The notes under the pieces: generated by a model
What the model saw: the letters and a program-made list of their open reading frames with translations, nothing else
Databases searched by the model: none
Told to the model about the DNA's origin: nothing
From: Streptomyces sp. Ag109_O5-1
Lineage (GTDB): Bacteria > Actinomycetota > Actinomycetes > Streptomycetales > Streptomycetaceae
DNA length: 64,000 nt
Reading direction: 5' to 3'
NCBI RefSeq assembly: GCF_003814875.1
Contig: NZ_RKQF01000001.1
Coordinates: 3,534,001-3,598,000 of the forward strand
Translations under genes and position numbers: made by a program
Part shown: piece by piece, positions 33,801 to 46,121 of the stretch
How the letters are laid out: the number at the start of each line of letters is the position of its first letter
Numbering within the stretch: the first letter of the stretch is position 1

Positions 33801-36343
33801 GCCTGGCCGCCCAGGATGCCCTCGGTGCCCACCTCGCGGGCCACCCGGGTCACCTGCTCGGCGAAGCTGGAGAGCTGGTCGACCATCGTGTTGACCGTCG
33901 TGACGAGCTCGAGGATCTCGCCCTTCGCGTCAACAGTGATCTTCTTCGACAGGTCGCCCTTGGCCACCCCGGTCGTGACCTCGGCGATGTTGCGCACCTG
34001 GATGGTCAGGTTGTTCGCCATGAAGTTCACGGACTGGGTGAGGTCCTTCCAGGTGCCCGCGACCCCCTGCACCTCGGCCTGGCCGCCGAGGATGCCCTCG
34101 GTGCCCACCTCGCGCGCGACGCGCGTGACTTCCTGGGCGAACGACGACAGCTGGTCGACCATCGTGTTCAGGGTGTTCTTCAGCTCCTGGATCTCACCGC
34201 GCGCGTCCACGGTGATCTTCTGGGAGAGGTCACCGCGGGCCACCGCGGTCGCGACCTGGGCGATGTTGCGCACCTGGGCCGTGAGGTTGCCGGCCATGCC
34301 GTTCACGGAATCCGTCAGGTCCCGCCACACACCGGCCACACCGGGCACCTGCGCCTGACCGCCCAGCCGTCCCTCCGTACCCACCTCACGGGCCACCTTG
34401 GTGACCTGGTCGGCGAAGGCGGAGAGTTGGTCGACCATCGTGTTGATCGTGTTCTTGAGTTCGAGGATCTCGCCGCGCGCGTCGACGTCGATCTTCTGGG
34501 ACAGGTCGCCCCGCGCCACCGCCGTCGTCACCTGGGCGATCTGCCGCACCTGCGAAGTCAGGTTGCCGGCCATGAAGTTGACGGAGTCCGTGAGCTCCTT
34601 CCAGGTGCCCGAGACGCCGTCCACGCGGGCCTGACCGCCGAGGCGGCCCTCGGTGCCCACGTCCCTGGCCATCCGAGTCACCTGGTCGGCGAAGCTGGAG
34701 AGCTGGTCCACCATCGTGTTCACGGTGTTCTTCAGCTTGAGCATCTCACCGGAGACGTCGACCGTGACCTTCTGCGAGAGGTCGCCGTTGGCCACCGCCG
34801 TCGTCACCTGGGCGATGTTGCGCACCTGGCCGGTGAGGTTGCGGAACGCGGTGTTGACGGAGTCGGTCAGGTCCTTCCAGGTACCGGCCGCACCCGGCAC
34901 CTGCGCCTGGCCGCCCAACTCGCCCTCGACACCGATCTCCCGGGCCACCCGTGTGACCTCGGCACCGAACGACGACAGTTGGTCGACCATGCCGTTGACG
35001 GTGTTCTTCAGTTCGAGCATCTCGCCGGCCACGTCCACGGTGACCTTCTGCGAGAGGTCACCGCTGGCCACCGCGGTCGTCACCGCGGCGATGTCGCGCA
35101 CCTGCGTCGTCAGGTTCCGGAAGACCGTGTTGACCGAGTCCGTCAGGTCCTTCCAGGTGCCCGCCGCACCCGGCACGTTCGCCTGACCGCCCAGCTGCCC
35201 GGCCGCGCCGACCTCGTTGGCCACGCGCGTGACCTCGTCCGCGAAGATCCGCAGCGTCTCGGTCATCTGGTTGATGGTGTCCGCGAGCTGCGCGACCTCA
35301 CCGCGCGCCTGGACGGTCACCTTGCGCGACAGATCACCGTTGGCGACCGCGGTGGTCACCTCGGAGATCCCGCGCACCTGGGCCGTCAGGTTGCCGGCCA
35401 TGGTGTTGACGGAGTCGGTGAGTTCCTTCCACGTGCCGTCGACCCCCGGCACATGCGCCTGGCCGCCCAGGATGCCGTCCGTGCCCACCTCACGGGCGAC
35501 CCGGGTCACCTCGGAGGAGAACGCGGACAGCTGGTCCACCATCGTGTTGACGGTTTCCTTCAGCTCCAGCATCTCGCCGGCGACCTGAACGGTGACCTTC
35601 CGGGACAGATCACCCTTGGCGACCGCAGTCGTCACCAGCGCGATGTCCCGCACCTGCGCCGTCAGCCGGTACGCCATCGTGTTGACCGAGTCCGTCAGAT
35701 CACGCCACGAACCCGACATACCGCGCACCCGGGCCTGACCGCCCAGCTTGCCCTCGGTGCCCACCTCACTGGCCACGCGCGTGACCTCGTCGGTGAACGT
35801 CGACAACTGGTCGACCAGGTTGTTGACGGTCCGGCCGACCTTCAGGAACTCACCGCGCAGCGGATGCCCGACCCCGTCCGGCGACGGCGACCGCAACTCC
35901 ATCCGAGGCGACAGATCACCCTCGGCCACCGCCGTCAGGACCCGGCCCACCTCGGAGACCGGCCGCACCAGGTCGTCCACGAGCGCGTTGGAGTTGTCGA
36001 TGGCGGTCGCCCAAGAACCCTCACAGGCGCCCGTTTCCAGCCGTTCCGTGAGTTTTCCCTCACGTCCGACCACCCGACGTACTCGCGACAACTCACCCGT
36101 GAGGTGGAGATTACGGTCGGCCACCTCGTTGAAGACCGCCGCGATCTCCGACATCACGCCGTCGCCGGACACCGTGAGCCGCTTGCGGAAGTTGCCCTCC
36201 CGCATCGCCACCAGAGCCACCAGCAACCGGTTCAGGGCGGCCGTGTCCACCGCGGTGGTCCCGCCGCCGCCCCGCTGCCTGCTCAGGGACGGTCCGCCTT
36301 TCGCGCGCGCCTTAGTGCCCCGCGCCGCTGCGCCAGACTCCAC
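30884..36343 (-). CDS. osaA: Hybrid histidine kinase OsaA with poly-HAMP sensor array
   Basis: A 1819-aa hybrid kinase matching S. coelicolor OsaA (SCO5748). Residues ~35-1110 are a HAMP-type array that includes nine consecutive 92-residue repeats (from residue 237). Then come a GAF domain (~1130-1270), a long coiled coil (~1275-1355), HisKA with phospho-acceptor His1369 in MSHELRTP, HATPase (N box NLLSNAVKF ~1488, G1 TDTGIGI, G2 GGTGLGLS) and a C-terminal receiver with Asp1749 in LMDIMMPEMDG. No membrane helix is visible, so it is probably cytoplasmic. The GTG start at 36343 has GGGAGGG upstream. osaB follows after 274 bp. The architecture recalls fungal group III osmosensing kinases (Nik1/Os-1). 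Confidence 0.95.
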   Translation of the reverse strand: MESGAAARGTKARAKGGPSLSRQRGGGGTTAVDTAALNRLLVALVAMREGNFRKRLTVSGDGVMSEIAAVFNEVADRNLHLTGELSRVRRVVGREGKLTERLETGACEGSWATAIDNSNALVDDLVRPVSEVGRVLTAVAEGDLSPRMELRSPSPDGVGHPLRGEFLKVGRTVNNLVDQLSTFTDEVTRVASEVGTEGKLGGQARVRGMSGSWRDLTDSVNTMAYRLTAQVRDIALVTTAVAKGDLSRKVTVQVAGEMLELKETVNTMVDQLSAFSSEVTRVAREVGTDGILGGQAHVPGVDGTWKELTDSVNTMAGNLTAQVRGISEVTTAVANGDLSRKVTVQARGEVAQLADTINQMTETLRIFADEVTRVANEVGAAGQLGGQANVPGAAGTWKDLTDSVNTVFRNLTTQVRDIAAVTTAVASGDLSQKVTVDVAGEMLELKNTVNGMVDQLSSFGAEVTRVAREIGVEGELGGQAQVPGAAGTWKDLTDSVNTAFRNLTGQVRNIAQVTTAVANGDLSQKVTVDVSGEMLKLKNTVNTMVDQLSSFADQVTRMARDVGTEGRLGGQARVDGVSGTWKELTDSVNFMAGNLTSQVRQIAQVTTAVARGDLSQKIDVDARGEILELKNTINTMVDQLSAFADQVTKVAREVGTEGRLGGQAQVPGVAGVWRDLTDSVNGMAGNLTAQVRNIAQVATAVARGDLSQKITVDARGEIQELKNTLNTMVDQLSSFAQEVTRVAREVGTEGILGGQAEVQGVAGTWKDLTQSVNFMANNLTIQVRNIAEVTTGVAKGDLSKKITVDAKGEILELVTTVNTMVDQLSSFAEQVTRVAREVGTEGILGGQAHVPGVTGIWKDLSNNVNLMANNLTMQVRNISQVSAAVANGDLTRQVTIEASGEVAQLADTINTMVKTLSSFADQVTKVAREVGTDGILGGQAHVPGVAGTWKDLTESVNQMASNLTGQVRNIAMVTTAIAKGDLTKKIDIDARGEILELKTTINTMVDQLSSFAEEVTRVAREVGTEGQLGGQARVRDVDGTWRDLTESVNEMAGNLTRQVRAIARVATAVTRGDLNLKIDVDASGEIQELQDYINKMIANLRDTTVANQEQDWLKGNLARISALMQGRRDLADVASLIMSELTPVVSAQHGAFFMAMPLVDGKDLSAESEDAYELRMLGSYGYSMGSMPTSFRPGEALIGTAAKEKRTVLVEKAPSGYLKISSGLGEAPPAQVIVLPVLFEGNVLGVIELASFTPFTQIQKDFLNQIAEMIATSVNTISVNTKTEVLLKQSQELTEQLRERSAELENRQKALQASNAELEEKAELLAQQNRDIEVKNTEIEEARQVLEERAEQLAVSMRYKSEFLANMSHELRTPLNSLLILAKLLADNAEGNLSPKQVEFAETIHGAGSDLLQLINDILDLSKVEAGKMDVSPTRIALVQLVDYVEATFRPLTAEKGLDLSVRVSPELPATLHTDEQRLLQVLRNLLSNAVKFTDSGSVELVIRPASGDVPVGIREQLLEAGSLSDPDAPLIAFSVTDTGIGIAASKMRVIFEAFKQADGTTSRKYGGTGLGLSISREIAQLLGGEIYAQSEPGRGSTFTLYLPLHPSELPPQGYQQSLPALEAGDLVASQSHSMELSGVEIETPAEVKSYQETQNGAAALFRRRRRGVPQVAEAWPVLAEQETTTPLPRRGVRFGGEKVLIVDDDIRNVFALTSVLEQHGLSVLYAENGREGIEVLEQHDDVAVVLMDIMMPEMDGYATTTAIRRMPQFAGLPIIALTAKAMKGDREKAIESGASDYVTKPVDPDHLLAVMEQWMRAE
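33152..35635 (-). repeat. Nine tandem 276-bp HAMP-coding repeats inside osaA
   Basis: Nine units of 92 codons, each reading roughly V-T-T-A-V-A-x-G-D-L ... N-T-M-V-D-Q-L ... E-V-G-T-E-G-x-L-G-G-Q-A ... D-L-T-x-S-V-N-x-M. A tenth, divergent unit precedes them and a half unit follows. They are coding repeats, not mobile or CRISPR sequence. Confidence 0.95.
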
Positions 36344-36657
36344 TGTGTCCCTCCCGCAGGGGTCGACCGTTACTGCTGTGCTTGGGTACCGCCATACTCG
36401 GCGTACCGCTTACTTCGGCGTACCAGTTACTGCTGCGTATTTCTGCCAGATGGGATCCGACCACACCAGGGGCTGCTGCCCGCCGTACACGGAACGCACT
36501 CAGGCTGATCGGACCTTCACCAGAAGCTTGCCCAGTGTTTCACCCTGGCCGAACCAGGCCATAACAGTTCGGCAGCTTCGCACATCGTCCGCACACCCTG
36601 AGGGCGTAAACACTGGCGACCGGCATCCGCTCGGACGGCGAAGGTAAGTAACCTTGC
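36344..36657. other. Divergent promoter region between osaA and the PP2C phosphatase gene
   Basis: About 310 bp without a gene. Between 36366 and 36443 there are imperfect direct repeats: GTTACTGCTG twice (36369 and 36426 vicinity) and CGGCGTACC twice (36400-36424). Their position at the osaA start codon makes them candidate regulator sites. I do not see a clear consensus promoter on either strand. Confidence 0.45.
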
Positions 36658-39498
36658 ATGCGGCTGTCCAGCCGCACCGGTCCGTCCGGCCTGGGCGGTG
36701 GCACGAGAACGAGCGGGCATTCGGAGGGGCGGCCGCAGACCATGACCACCGGAGTGATCCCCGGGGGACACAACCCGGAGCCACGGCCCACGGGCGAGCT
36801 GATGCCGCAGCAGCGGCACGAGCCGGCCGGCCAGGCAAGCCTGCATGTCGACACCCGGACTAGGAGTTCTGTGATCACCGCGCGTGCGGCCGCCAGCTTC
36901 GAGCCCGTGGGGCGATCGGTCGCGATCGCCCGGTCCTTCGTCCGGGACACGCTCCAGGGCTGGGGCTTCGCGGACATCGTCGACGACGCCGTGGTACTCA
37001 CCAGCGAGCTGGTGACCAACGCGGTGGTGCACGCCGGCACCCACGCCGACGTCCTGTGCCTGCGCACGGAGGACGGGGTACGCATCGAGGTCGCCGACCG
37101 TTACCCGGAACGCGAGGTCCCCCTGCAGGGATCCGCCGTCAACATGGGCAGCCCCGACCGCGAGGGCGGCCGCGGACTCCAGCTCTGCGCGGCCCTCGCC
37201 ACCCGCTGGGGTGTCGAGTACACACCCACGCACAAGAATGTCTGGTTCCAGCTCGACCTCCCCGAACGCCCGGTCGGCACGCGCGCGGCCGGACCGTCCC
37301 TCCCCGCCGACCTGCTCCCCCTCGCCGACGGCCGGGTCCGCGTCGCGGTGGTCCAGATCGACCGCAAGGGCTCTGTGACGGCCTGGAACGAGGACGCCGA
37401 GGAACTCTTCGGCCACACCTCCGCGGACGTCACAGGCAAGCCCCTGACCGACCTCGCGGCCTGGCCGCACACCCCGGGCACCGGCACCGGTATCGCGGAG
37501 GCCCTCCAACTGTCCCGCTGGGAGGGCAGTTACGGCATCCGCGGCGCCGACGGCCGCGTGACCTCCGTCTACGCCTCGCATCTCAGAGTCCGTGACACCG
37601 GCGGCGAGCCCTCCACGGTCTGCCTCCTCGTACGGGACCACGAACGGGCCGTGCTCCAGACCCCGTTGCGCGTCCCCGCGTCCGACACCGGCGGCGGCTC
37701 CGACGGCCAGAGCACCGACCCCTTCGAGGTGTTCATCGGCTCCCCGGCCCCGGACGACCTCGACGGCCTCCTGCAGCGCACGGTGGAGCGCGCCCGGGAC
37801 ATGCTCGACGGCGACTCCGCGTTCCTGCTCCTCGCCACCGACGACGAGACCGAGTTGGAGGTCCGCGCCTCCACCGGCCTGCCCTCCGCCAGGCAGCGCT
37901 TCGCGCGCGTGCCCGTCGAAGCCGGCCCCGGCCGCTACGGCTCGGCCCGTATGCCGGCCGTCCACGAGGACCTGACGGCCGTACCGGGCGCCGTACCGCT
38001 GCTGGCCGGCACCGGCATGCGCTCGGTCGTCACGGTCCCGCTCAAGGTCGAGGGCCGTCTCACGGGCTCCCTGGGCGTCGCGGCGGAGGGCCCGGGCCGG
38101 TACTCCAACGAGGAGGCGCTGCGCCTGCAGTTCGCCGCCGACCGCATCGCCCTGGCCGTCGAGTCGGCCCGCCTGGGCGAGCTGGAGCGGCTGCGCCGCG
38201 GCTCGCTCAGCTTCCTGGTCGAGGCCTCCGACCTGCTCGCCGGCACCTTGGACCGCGACCAGACCCTCGCCCTGATGGCCCAGATGACGGTCCCGACCCT
38301 CGCCACCTGGTGCGCGGTCTACACGATCGCCGACCAGGCCTCCGAGCCGTACCTGTCGTACGTCCTGCACGAGGACGAGGAACTCATCGACGGCATCAAG
38401 TCGTTGCTCTCCAAGGTGCCCCCGCCGGACCCGGTGCCCACCCCCGGCGCCCGTGTCTGGACGGCCCCCGGCGAGCACGCCCACCAGGCCGCCCTGCGCA
38501 GCTCCATGCGCAGCCTCGGCCTGACCGGCGGCCCAACCCGGCAGGTCTCCTCCGGGATCGGCCCGACCCTCGCCACGGCCTCCGCCGTCGGCGGCGAGAC
38601 GGTCGTCCTCCCCCTGGTCGCCCGCAACCGCGTCATCGGCATGCTCACCCTCGGCAAGCCCACCGACGAACACTTCCGCCAGGAGATCCTGGAACTCGCC
38701 GAGGACCTGTCCCGCCGAGCCGCCCTGGCCCTGGACAACGCCCGCCTGTACTCGGAGCGCACGGCCATCAGCCAGGCCCTCCAGCGCAGCCTGCTGCCCC
38801 CGGGCACCCCGCACATCGAGGGCGTCGAGGTCGAGGTCATCTACCGCGCGGCCGGCGAGGGCAACGAGGTCGGCGGCGACTTCTACGACGTCTTCCCCAT
38901 CTCCGACGGCGCGTACGGCTTCGCCATCGGCGACGTCTGCGGTACGGGCCCCAACGCGGCCGCCGTGACCGGCCTCGCCCGGCACGCCCTGCGGCTCCTC
39001 GCACGGGAGGGCCTCAGCGGCCCGGCGGTCCTGGAGCGCCTCAACTCCGCCATCCTCGACGAGGGCTCCCGCAGCCGCTTCCTGACCCTCCTGTACGGCG
39101 AGATGCGCCCCCAGGAGGACGGCAGCGCCGAGATGAAGGTCGTCTGCGCCGGCCACCCGCTCCCGCTCCGTCTGCGCCAGGACGGCACGGTGGAGGCGGC
39201 GGCCGAGCCGCAGCCGCTCCTCGGTGTCATCGAGGACCTGGAACTGTACGAGCAGACGGTCACCCTCGACCCGGGCGATGTCCTGCTGTGCGTCACCGAC
39301 GGTGTGACGGAACGCCGGGAGGGCACGCGCATGCTGGGCGACGACGGCCTCGCGGACGTTCTGACGACCTGTACGGGCCTGACTGCGGGCGCGGTGGCCG
39401 CACGCATCATGCGCGCGGTGGAACGCTTCGCGTCGGACGCCCCGTCGGACGACATGGCGATTCTGGCGATGCGGGTCCCCGGCCTTCAGAAGGACTGA
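36658..39498 (+). CDS. Multidomain PP2C (SpoIIE-type) phosphatase with ATPase, PAS and GAF domains
   Basis: A 946-aa signalling protein. Domains in order: GHKL ATPase of the RsbW anti-sigma kinase type (~78-205; N box ELVTNAVVHAG with Asn121, G box DREGGRGLQL), PAS (~220-335), GAF (~365-505), a second GAF-like region (~520-705) and a C-terminal PP2C/SpoIIE phosphatase (~735-945) with metal ligands in VGGDFYDV (Asp741) and GDVCGTG (Asp759). Such proteins control sigma-B-like factors by acting on anti-sigma and antagonist partners. Carrying both kinase-like and phosphatase modules, it may phosphorylate and dephosphorylate the same antagonist. It is divergent from osaA. Start uncertain: ATG 36658 or ATG 36742. 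Confidence 0.9.
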   Translation: MRLSSRTGPSGLGGGTRTSGHSEGRPQTMTTGVIPGGHNPEPRPTGELMPQQRHEPAGQASLHVDTRTRSSVITARAAASFEPVGRSVAIARSFVRDTLQGWGFADIVDDAVVLTSELVTNAVVHAGTHADVLCLRTEDGVRIEVADRYPEREVPLQGSAVNMGSPDREGGRGLQLCAALATRWGVEYTPTHKNVWFQLDLPERPVGTRAAGPSLPADLLPLADGRVRVAVVQIDRKGSVTAWNEDAEELFGHTSADVTGKPLTDLAAWPHTPGTGTGIAEALQLSRWEGSYGIRGADGRVTSVYASHLRVRDTGGEPSTVCLLVRDHERAVLQTPLRVPASDTGGGSDGQSTDPFEVFIGSPAPDDLDGLLQRTVERARDMLDGDSAFLLLATDDETELEVRASTGLPSARQRFARVPVEAGPGRYGSARMPAVHEDLTAVPGAVPLLAGTGMRSVVTVPLKVEGRLTGSLGVAAEGPGRYSNEEALRLQFAADRIALAVESARLGELERLRRGSLSFLVEASDLLAGTLDRDQTLALMAQMTVPTLATWCAVYTIADQASEPYLSYVLHEDEELIDGIKSLLSKVPPPDPVPTPGARVWTAPGEHAHQAALRSSMRSLGLTGGPTRQVSSGIGPTLATASAVGGETVVLPLVARNRVIGMLTLGKPTDEHFRQEILELAEDLSRRAALALDNARLYSERTAISQALQRSLLPPGTPHIEGVEVEVIYRAAGEGNEVGGDFYDVFPISDGAYGFAIGDVCGTGPNAAAVTGLARHALRLLAREGLSGPAVLERLNSAILDEGSRSRFLTLLYGEMRPQEDGSAEMKVVCAGHPLPLRLRQDGTVEAAAEPQPLLGVIEDLELYEQTVTLDPGDVLLCVTDGVTERREGTRMLGDDGLADVLTTCTGLTAGAVAARIMRAVERFASDAPSDDMAILAMRVPGLQKD

Positions 39499-39531
39499 GG
39501 GCGGGGACGGCGGGGACGGAGGAGGACACAA

Positions 39532-39561
39532 AAAAGTCCCGCCCTTTCGGGCGGGACTTTT
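39532..39561. terminator. Bidirectional hairpin terminator
   Basis: A 13-bp stem (aaaagtcccgccc with gggcgggactttt) around a TTTC loop, flanked by A-runs and T-runs. It ends the PP2C phosphatase transcript (plus) and probably the tRNA-Thr transcript (minus). Confidence 0.9.
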
Positions 39562-39569
39562 CCTGTCGG

Positions 39570-39642
39570 AGCCCCCAAACGGAATCGAACCGTTGACCTT
39601 CTCCTTACCATGGAGACGCTCTGCCGACTGAGCTATAGGGGC
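39570..39642 (-). tRNA. tRNA-Thr (anticodon GGT)
   Basis: The minus strand folds as a 73-nt cloverleaf: acceptor GCCCCTA/TGGGGGC, D-arm GCTCAGTCGGCAGAGC, anticodon stem TCTCC/GGAGA with loop ATGGTAA (anticodon GGT, reads ACC/ACT), T-arm AACGG-TTCGATT-CCGTT. CCA is not encoded. It stands alone between the phosphatase gene and the DegT-like gene. Confidence 0.96.
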
Positions 39643-39717
39643 CTGTTGCCTTTTCGGGGTTTCCCCTCGGCAACGAAATAGATCATACCCCGAACAGACC
39701 CGAGTTCCCAAACTCGT

Positions 39718-40431
39718 TCAGAAGGCGGGCTGCAGCAGTCCGCCGAGGGCGTTGCAGGCGGACACGATCCGCTGCATCTCCCGCTTGGTCAGGGAAGCGT
39801 CCACGGGCAGCGCCAGCGTCTCGTCGGCCGCCCGCTCGGTCTCCGGCAGCGAGACACAGCGCCGGAATTCCGGCAGCCGGTGCACAGCCGTCTTCACCGG
39901 CACCCGGCAGTCAACTCCTTTGCCCCGCAAAGCCCGGGCGAAGGCGTCCCGGTCGGGCCGGCCGTTCCCCGGCACCCGCACCACGTACTGCTGGAAGGTG
40001 TGCCCGTCACCGCCGTCGGGCGTCCGCACACCGCGCAGCTTCGCATCGAGGTAGGCGGCCCGCTGCCGCCGCTGGGCTATCTCGTCGTACGGCGCCTCGG
40101 ACTCGCCCTGCTCCAGCACCAGCAGTCCGTGCCGCTGCCCCAGTTCACGCAACCGCCGTACGTCGGCCCACCGTCCGAATCGGTGTACGACAACCACCGC
40201 CGCTGAGCGGGGAGTTACGGCCGCCTCCACCGCCGTCACGTCGAGGCAGTAGGTCAGCGGATCTATGTCGGCGAACACCGGAAGCGCACCGGCCAGTGTC
40301 ACGGCCTCGGCGACCTCGACGTTGCCGAAGGCCGGCACGATGACCTCGTCACCGACTCCGACACCGGCAGCCCTGAGCATTGCAGCAGTACCCATGCTGG
40401 GATGTTCGGCGCGGAACGTGAACGACACGTT
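39718..40431 (-). CDS. Truncated DegT/DnrJ/EryC1-like protein lacking the PLP lysine
   Basis: A ~237-aa relative of sugar aminotransferases (DegT/StrS fold). The part from AEHPSMGTAAMLRAAGVGVG through PVFADIDPLTYCLD and VVVVHRFG aligns by eye with the family's cofactor-binding half, and TFQQYVVRVPG through ETERAADETLALPV aligns with the C-terminal half. The ~90 residues between them, including the PLP Schiff-base lysine and the following Gly-rich loop, are missing, as is the N-terminus. It is therefore not a working aminotransferase. The start is uncertain: GTG 40431 is preferred because homology begins before ATG 40395; neither has a ribosome site. It begins right after the rRNA terminator and may be read by leak-through. 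Frame intact, so possibly repurposed. Confidence 0.7.
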   Translation of the reverse strand, partial: NVSFTFRAEHPSMGTAAMLRAAGVGVGDEVIVPAFGNVEVAEAVTLAGALPVFADIDPLTYCLDVTAVEAAVTPRSAAVVVVHRFGRWADVRRLRELGQRHGLLVLEQGESEAPYDEIAQRRQRAAYLDAKLRGVRTPDGGDGHTFQQYVVRVPGNGRPDRDAFARALRGKGVDCRVPVKTAVHRLPEFRRCVSLPETERAADETLALPVDASLTKREMQRIVSACNALGGLLQPAF

Positions 40432-40442
40432 ACGCAAACAGA

Positions 40443-40486
40443 AAAAGGGTTGGACCCGGAACCGAAGTTCCAGATCCAACCCTTTC
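40443..40486 (-). terminator. rRNA operon terminator
   Basis: Minus strand AAAGGGTTGGATC...GGTCCAACCCTTTTT forms a long stem with a run of T after it, starting ~8 nt after the 5S 3' end. Confidence 0.92.
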
Positions 40487-40493
40487 AATATTT

Positions 40494-40612
40494 GTTCGGC
40501 GGCGTCCTACTCTCCCACAGGGTCCCCCCTGCAGTACCATCGGCGCTGTGAGGCTTAGCTTCCGGGTTCGGAATGTAACCGGGCGTTTCCCTCACGCTAT
40601 GACCACCGAAAC
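40494..40612 (-). rRNA. rrf: 5S ribosomal RNA
   Basis: 119-nt minus-strand sequence from GTTTCGGTGG to GCCGCCGAAC with the CGAACCCGGAAG and GGGAGAGTAGG segments of actinobacterial 5S rRNA. Terminal sequences pair. It is the last gene of the 16S-23S-5S operon. Confidence 0.96.
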
Positions 40613-40699
40613 ACTATGAAACTGTGAATGCCGCACCATGCCGTGACCCTGGCATGGGGCTGTTCGTGGTTTCAGAACCAACACAGTGGACGCGAGCAA

Positions 40700-45635
<4,936 letters not shown>

Positions 45636-45789
45636 TGTTTACCGGTAATCCGGTGCACACACACGAGAGCGGAACAGTCGGAGGAATGATCCGACCGTTC
45701 ACAGCGTCCTCGCTGTGTTTTTTCAAAGGAACCTCGACCATCGGAATGTTCCGACGGACGGGGCATCAACATATCTGGCGTTGATTTTT

Positions 45790-45816
45790 GGCACGCTGTC
45801 GAGTTCTCAAGGAACG
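45790..45816 (-). promoter_or_regulatory. boxA-like antitermination element of rrn leader
   Basis: Minus strand TTCCTTGAGAACTCGACAGC followed by GTGCC. The TTGAGAACTC core recurs in actinobacterial rRNA leaders and before 23S, where Nus-factor antitermination complexes assemble. Confidence 0.6.
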
Positions 45817-45871
45817 GTCGCTTCCTTTGTACTCACCCTCTCGGGCTTTCCTCCGGGCTTCCCTTCGCTGT

Positions 45872-45969
45872 TTCCGACTCTATCAGATCTTTTTCCGATC
45901 CGATTTCCTCGGTGCTTTCCAGGTTCTCGCTTTCGCGTTTCCCTTTCCGGCGGTTCCGACTTTATCAGA
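45872..45969 (-). promoter_or_regulatory. Tandem rRNA promoters (two near-identical -10 regions)
   Basis: Minus-strand TCTGATAAAGTCGGAA (45954-45969) and TCTGATAGAGTCGGAA (45872-45887) differ by one base and lie 82 bp apart. Each includes a TAAAGT/TAGAGT -10 hexamer. The -35 regions are not consensus, as known for streptomycete rrn promoters. Confidence 0.65.
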
Positions 45970-46062
45970 AGTTCTGAGTCGGAATTTCCACCCGGTCCGG
46001 GGCACCTGGATCCGGTGCATGAAGCACTGGGGTTCCCGGTCGGGCAGAGCCGTAAACCTACT

Positions 46063-46102
46063 GGAGCGGGGCTCCTCGATGCAAATCGAGGAGCCCCGCT
46101 CC
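46063..46102. terminator. Perfect 18-bp hairpin terminator after RNase J gene
   Basis: ggagcggggctcctcgat and its exact complement flank a GCAA tetraloop, 20 bp after the RNase J stop codon. The stem also insulates the rRNA promoters downstream on the same strand. Confidence 0.9.
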
Positions 46103-46121
46103 GGGTTCACGCGTGCGCGGG

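Larger units (their letters stand above)
45636..46062 (-). promoter_or_regulatory. rRNA operon leader and promoter region
   Basis: About 430 bp with no gene. It holds two tandem -10-like elements (see 45872-45969), a boxA-like antitermination element (45790-45816) and short inverted repeats near 45650-45720 that may serve RNase III processing of the 16S precursor. Confidence 0.75.

Noticed and set aside
33152..35635. Long regular repeats as a CRISPR array
   Set aside because: Unit is 276 bp, fully in-frame and coding HAMP domains; there are no short repeats with unique spacers and no cas genes.
31445..36508. 1687-codon open frame antisense to osaA
   Set aside because: Its periodic His/Leu/Arg sequence is the reverse of the HAMP repeats; osaA explains the region completely.
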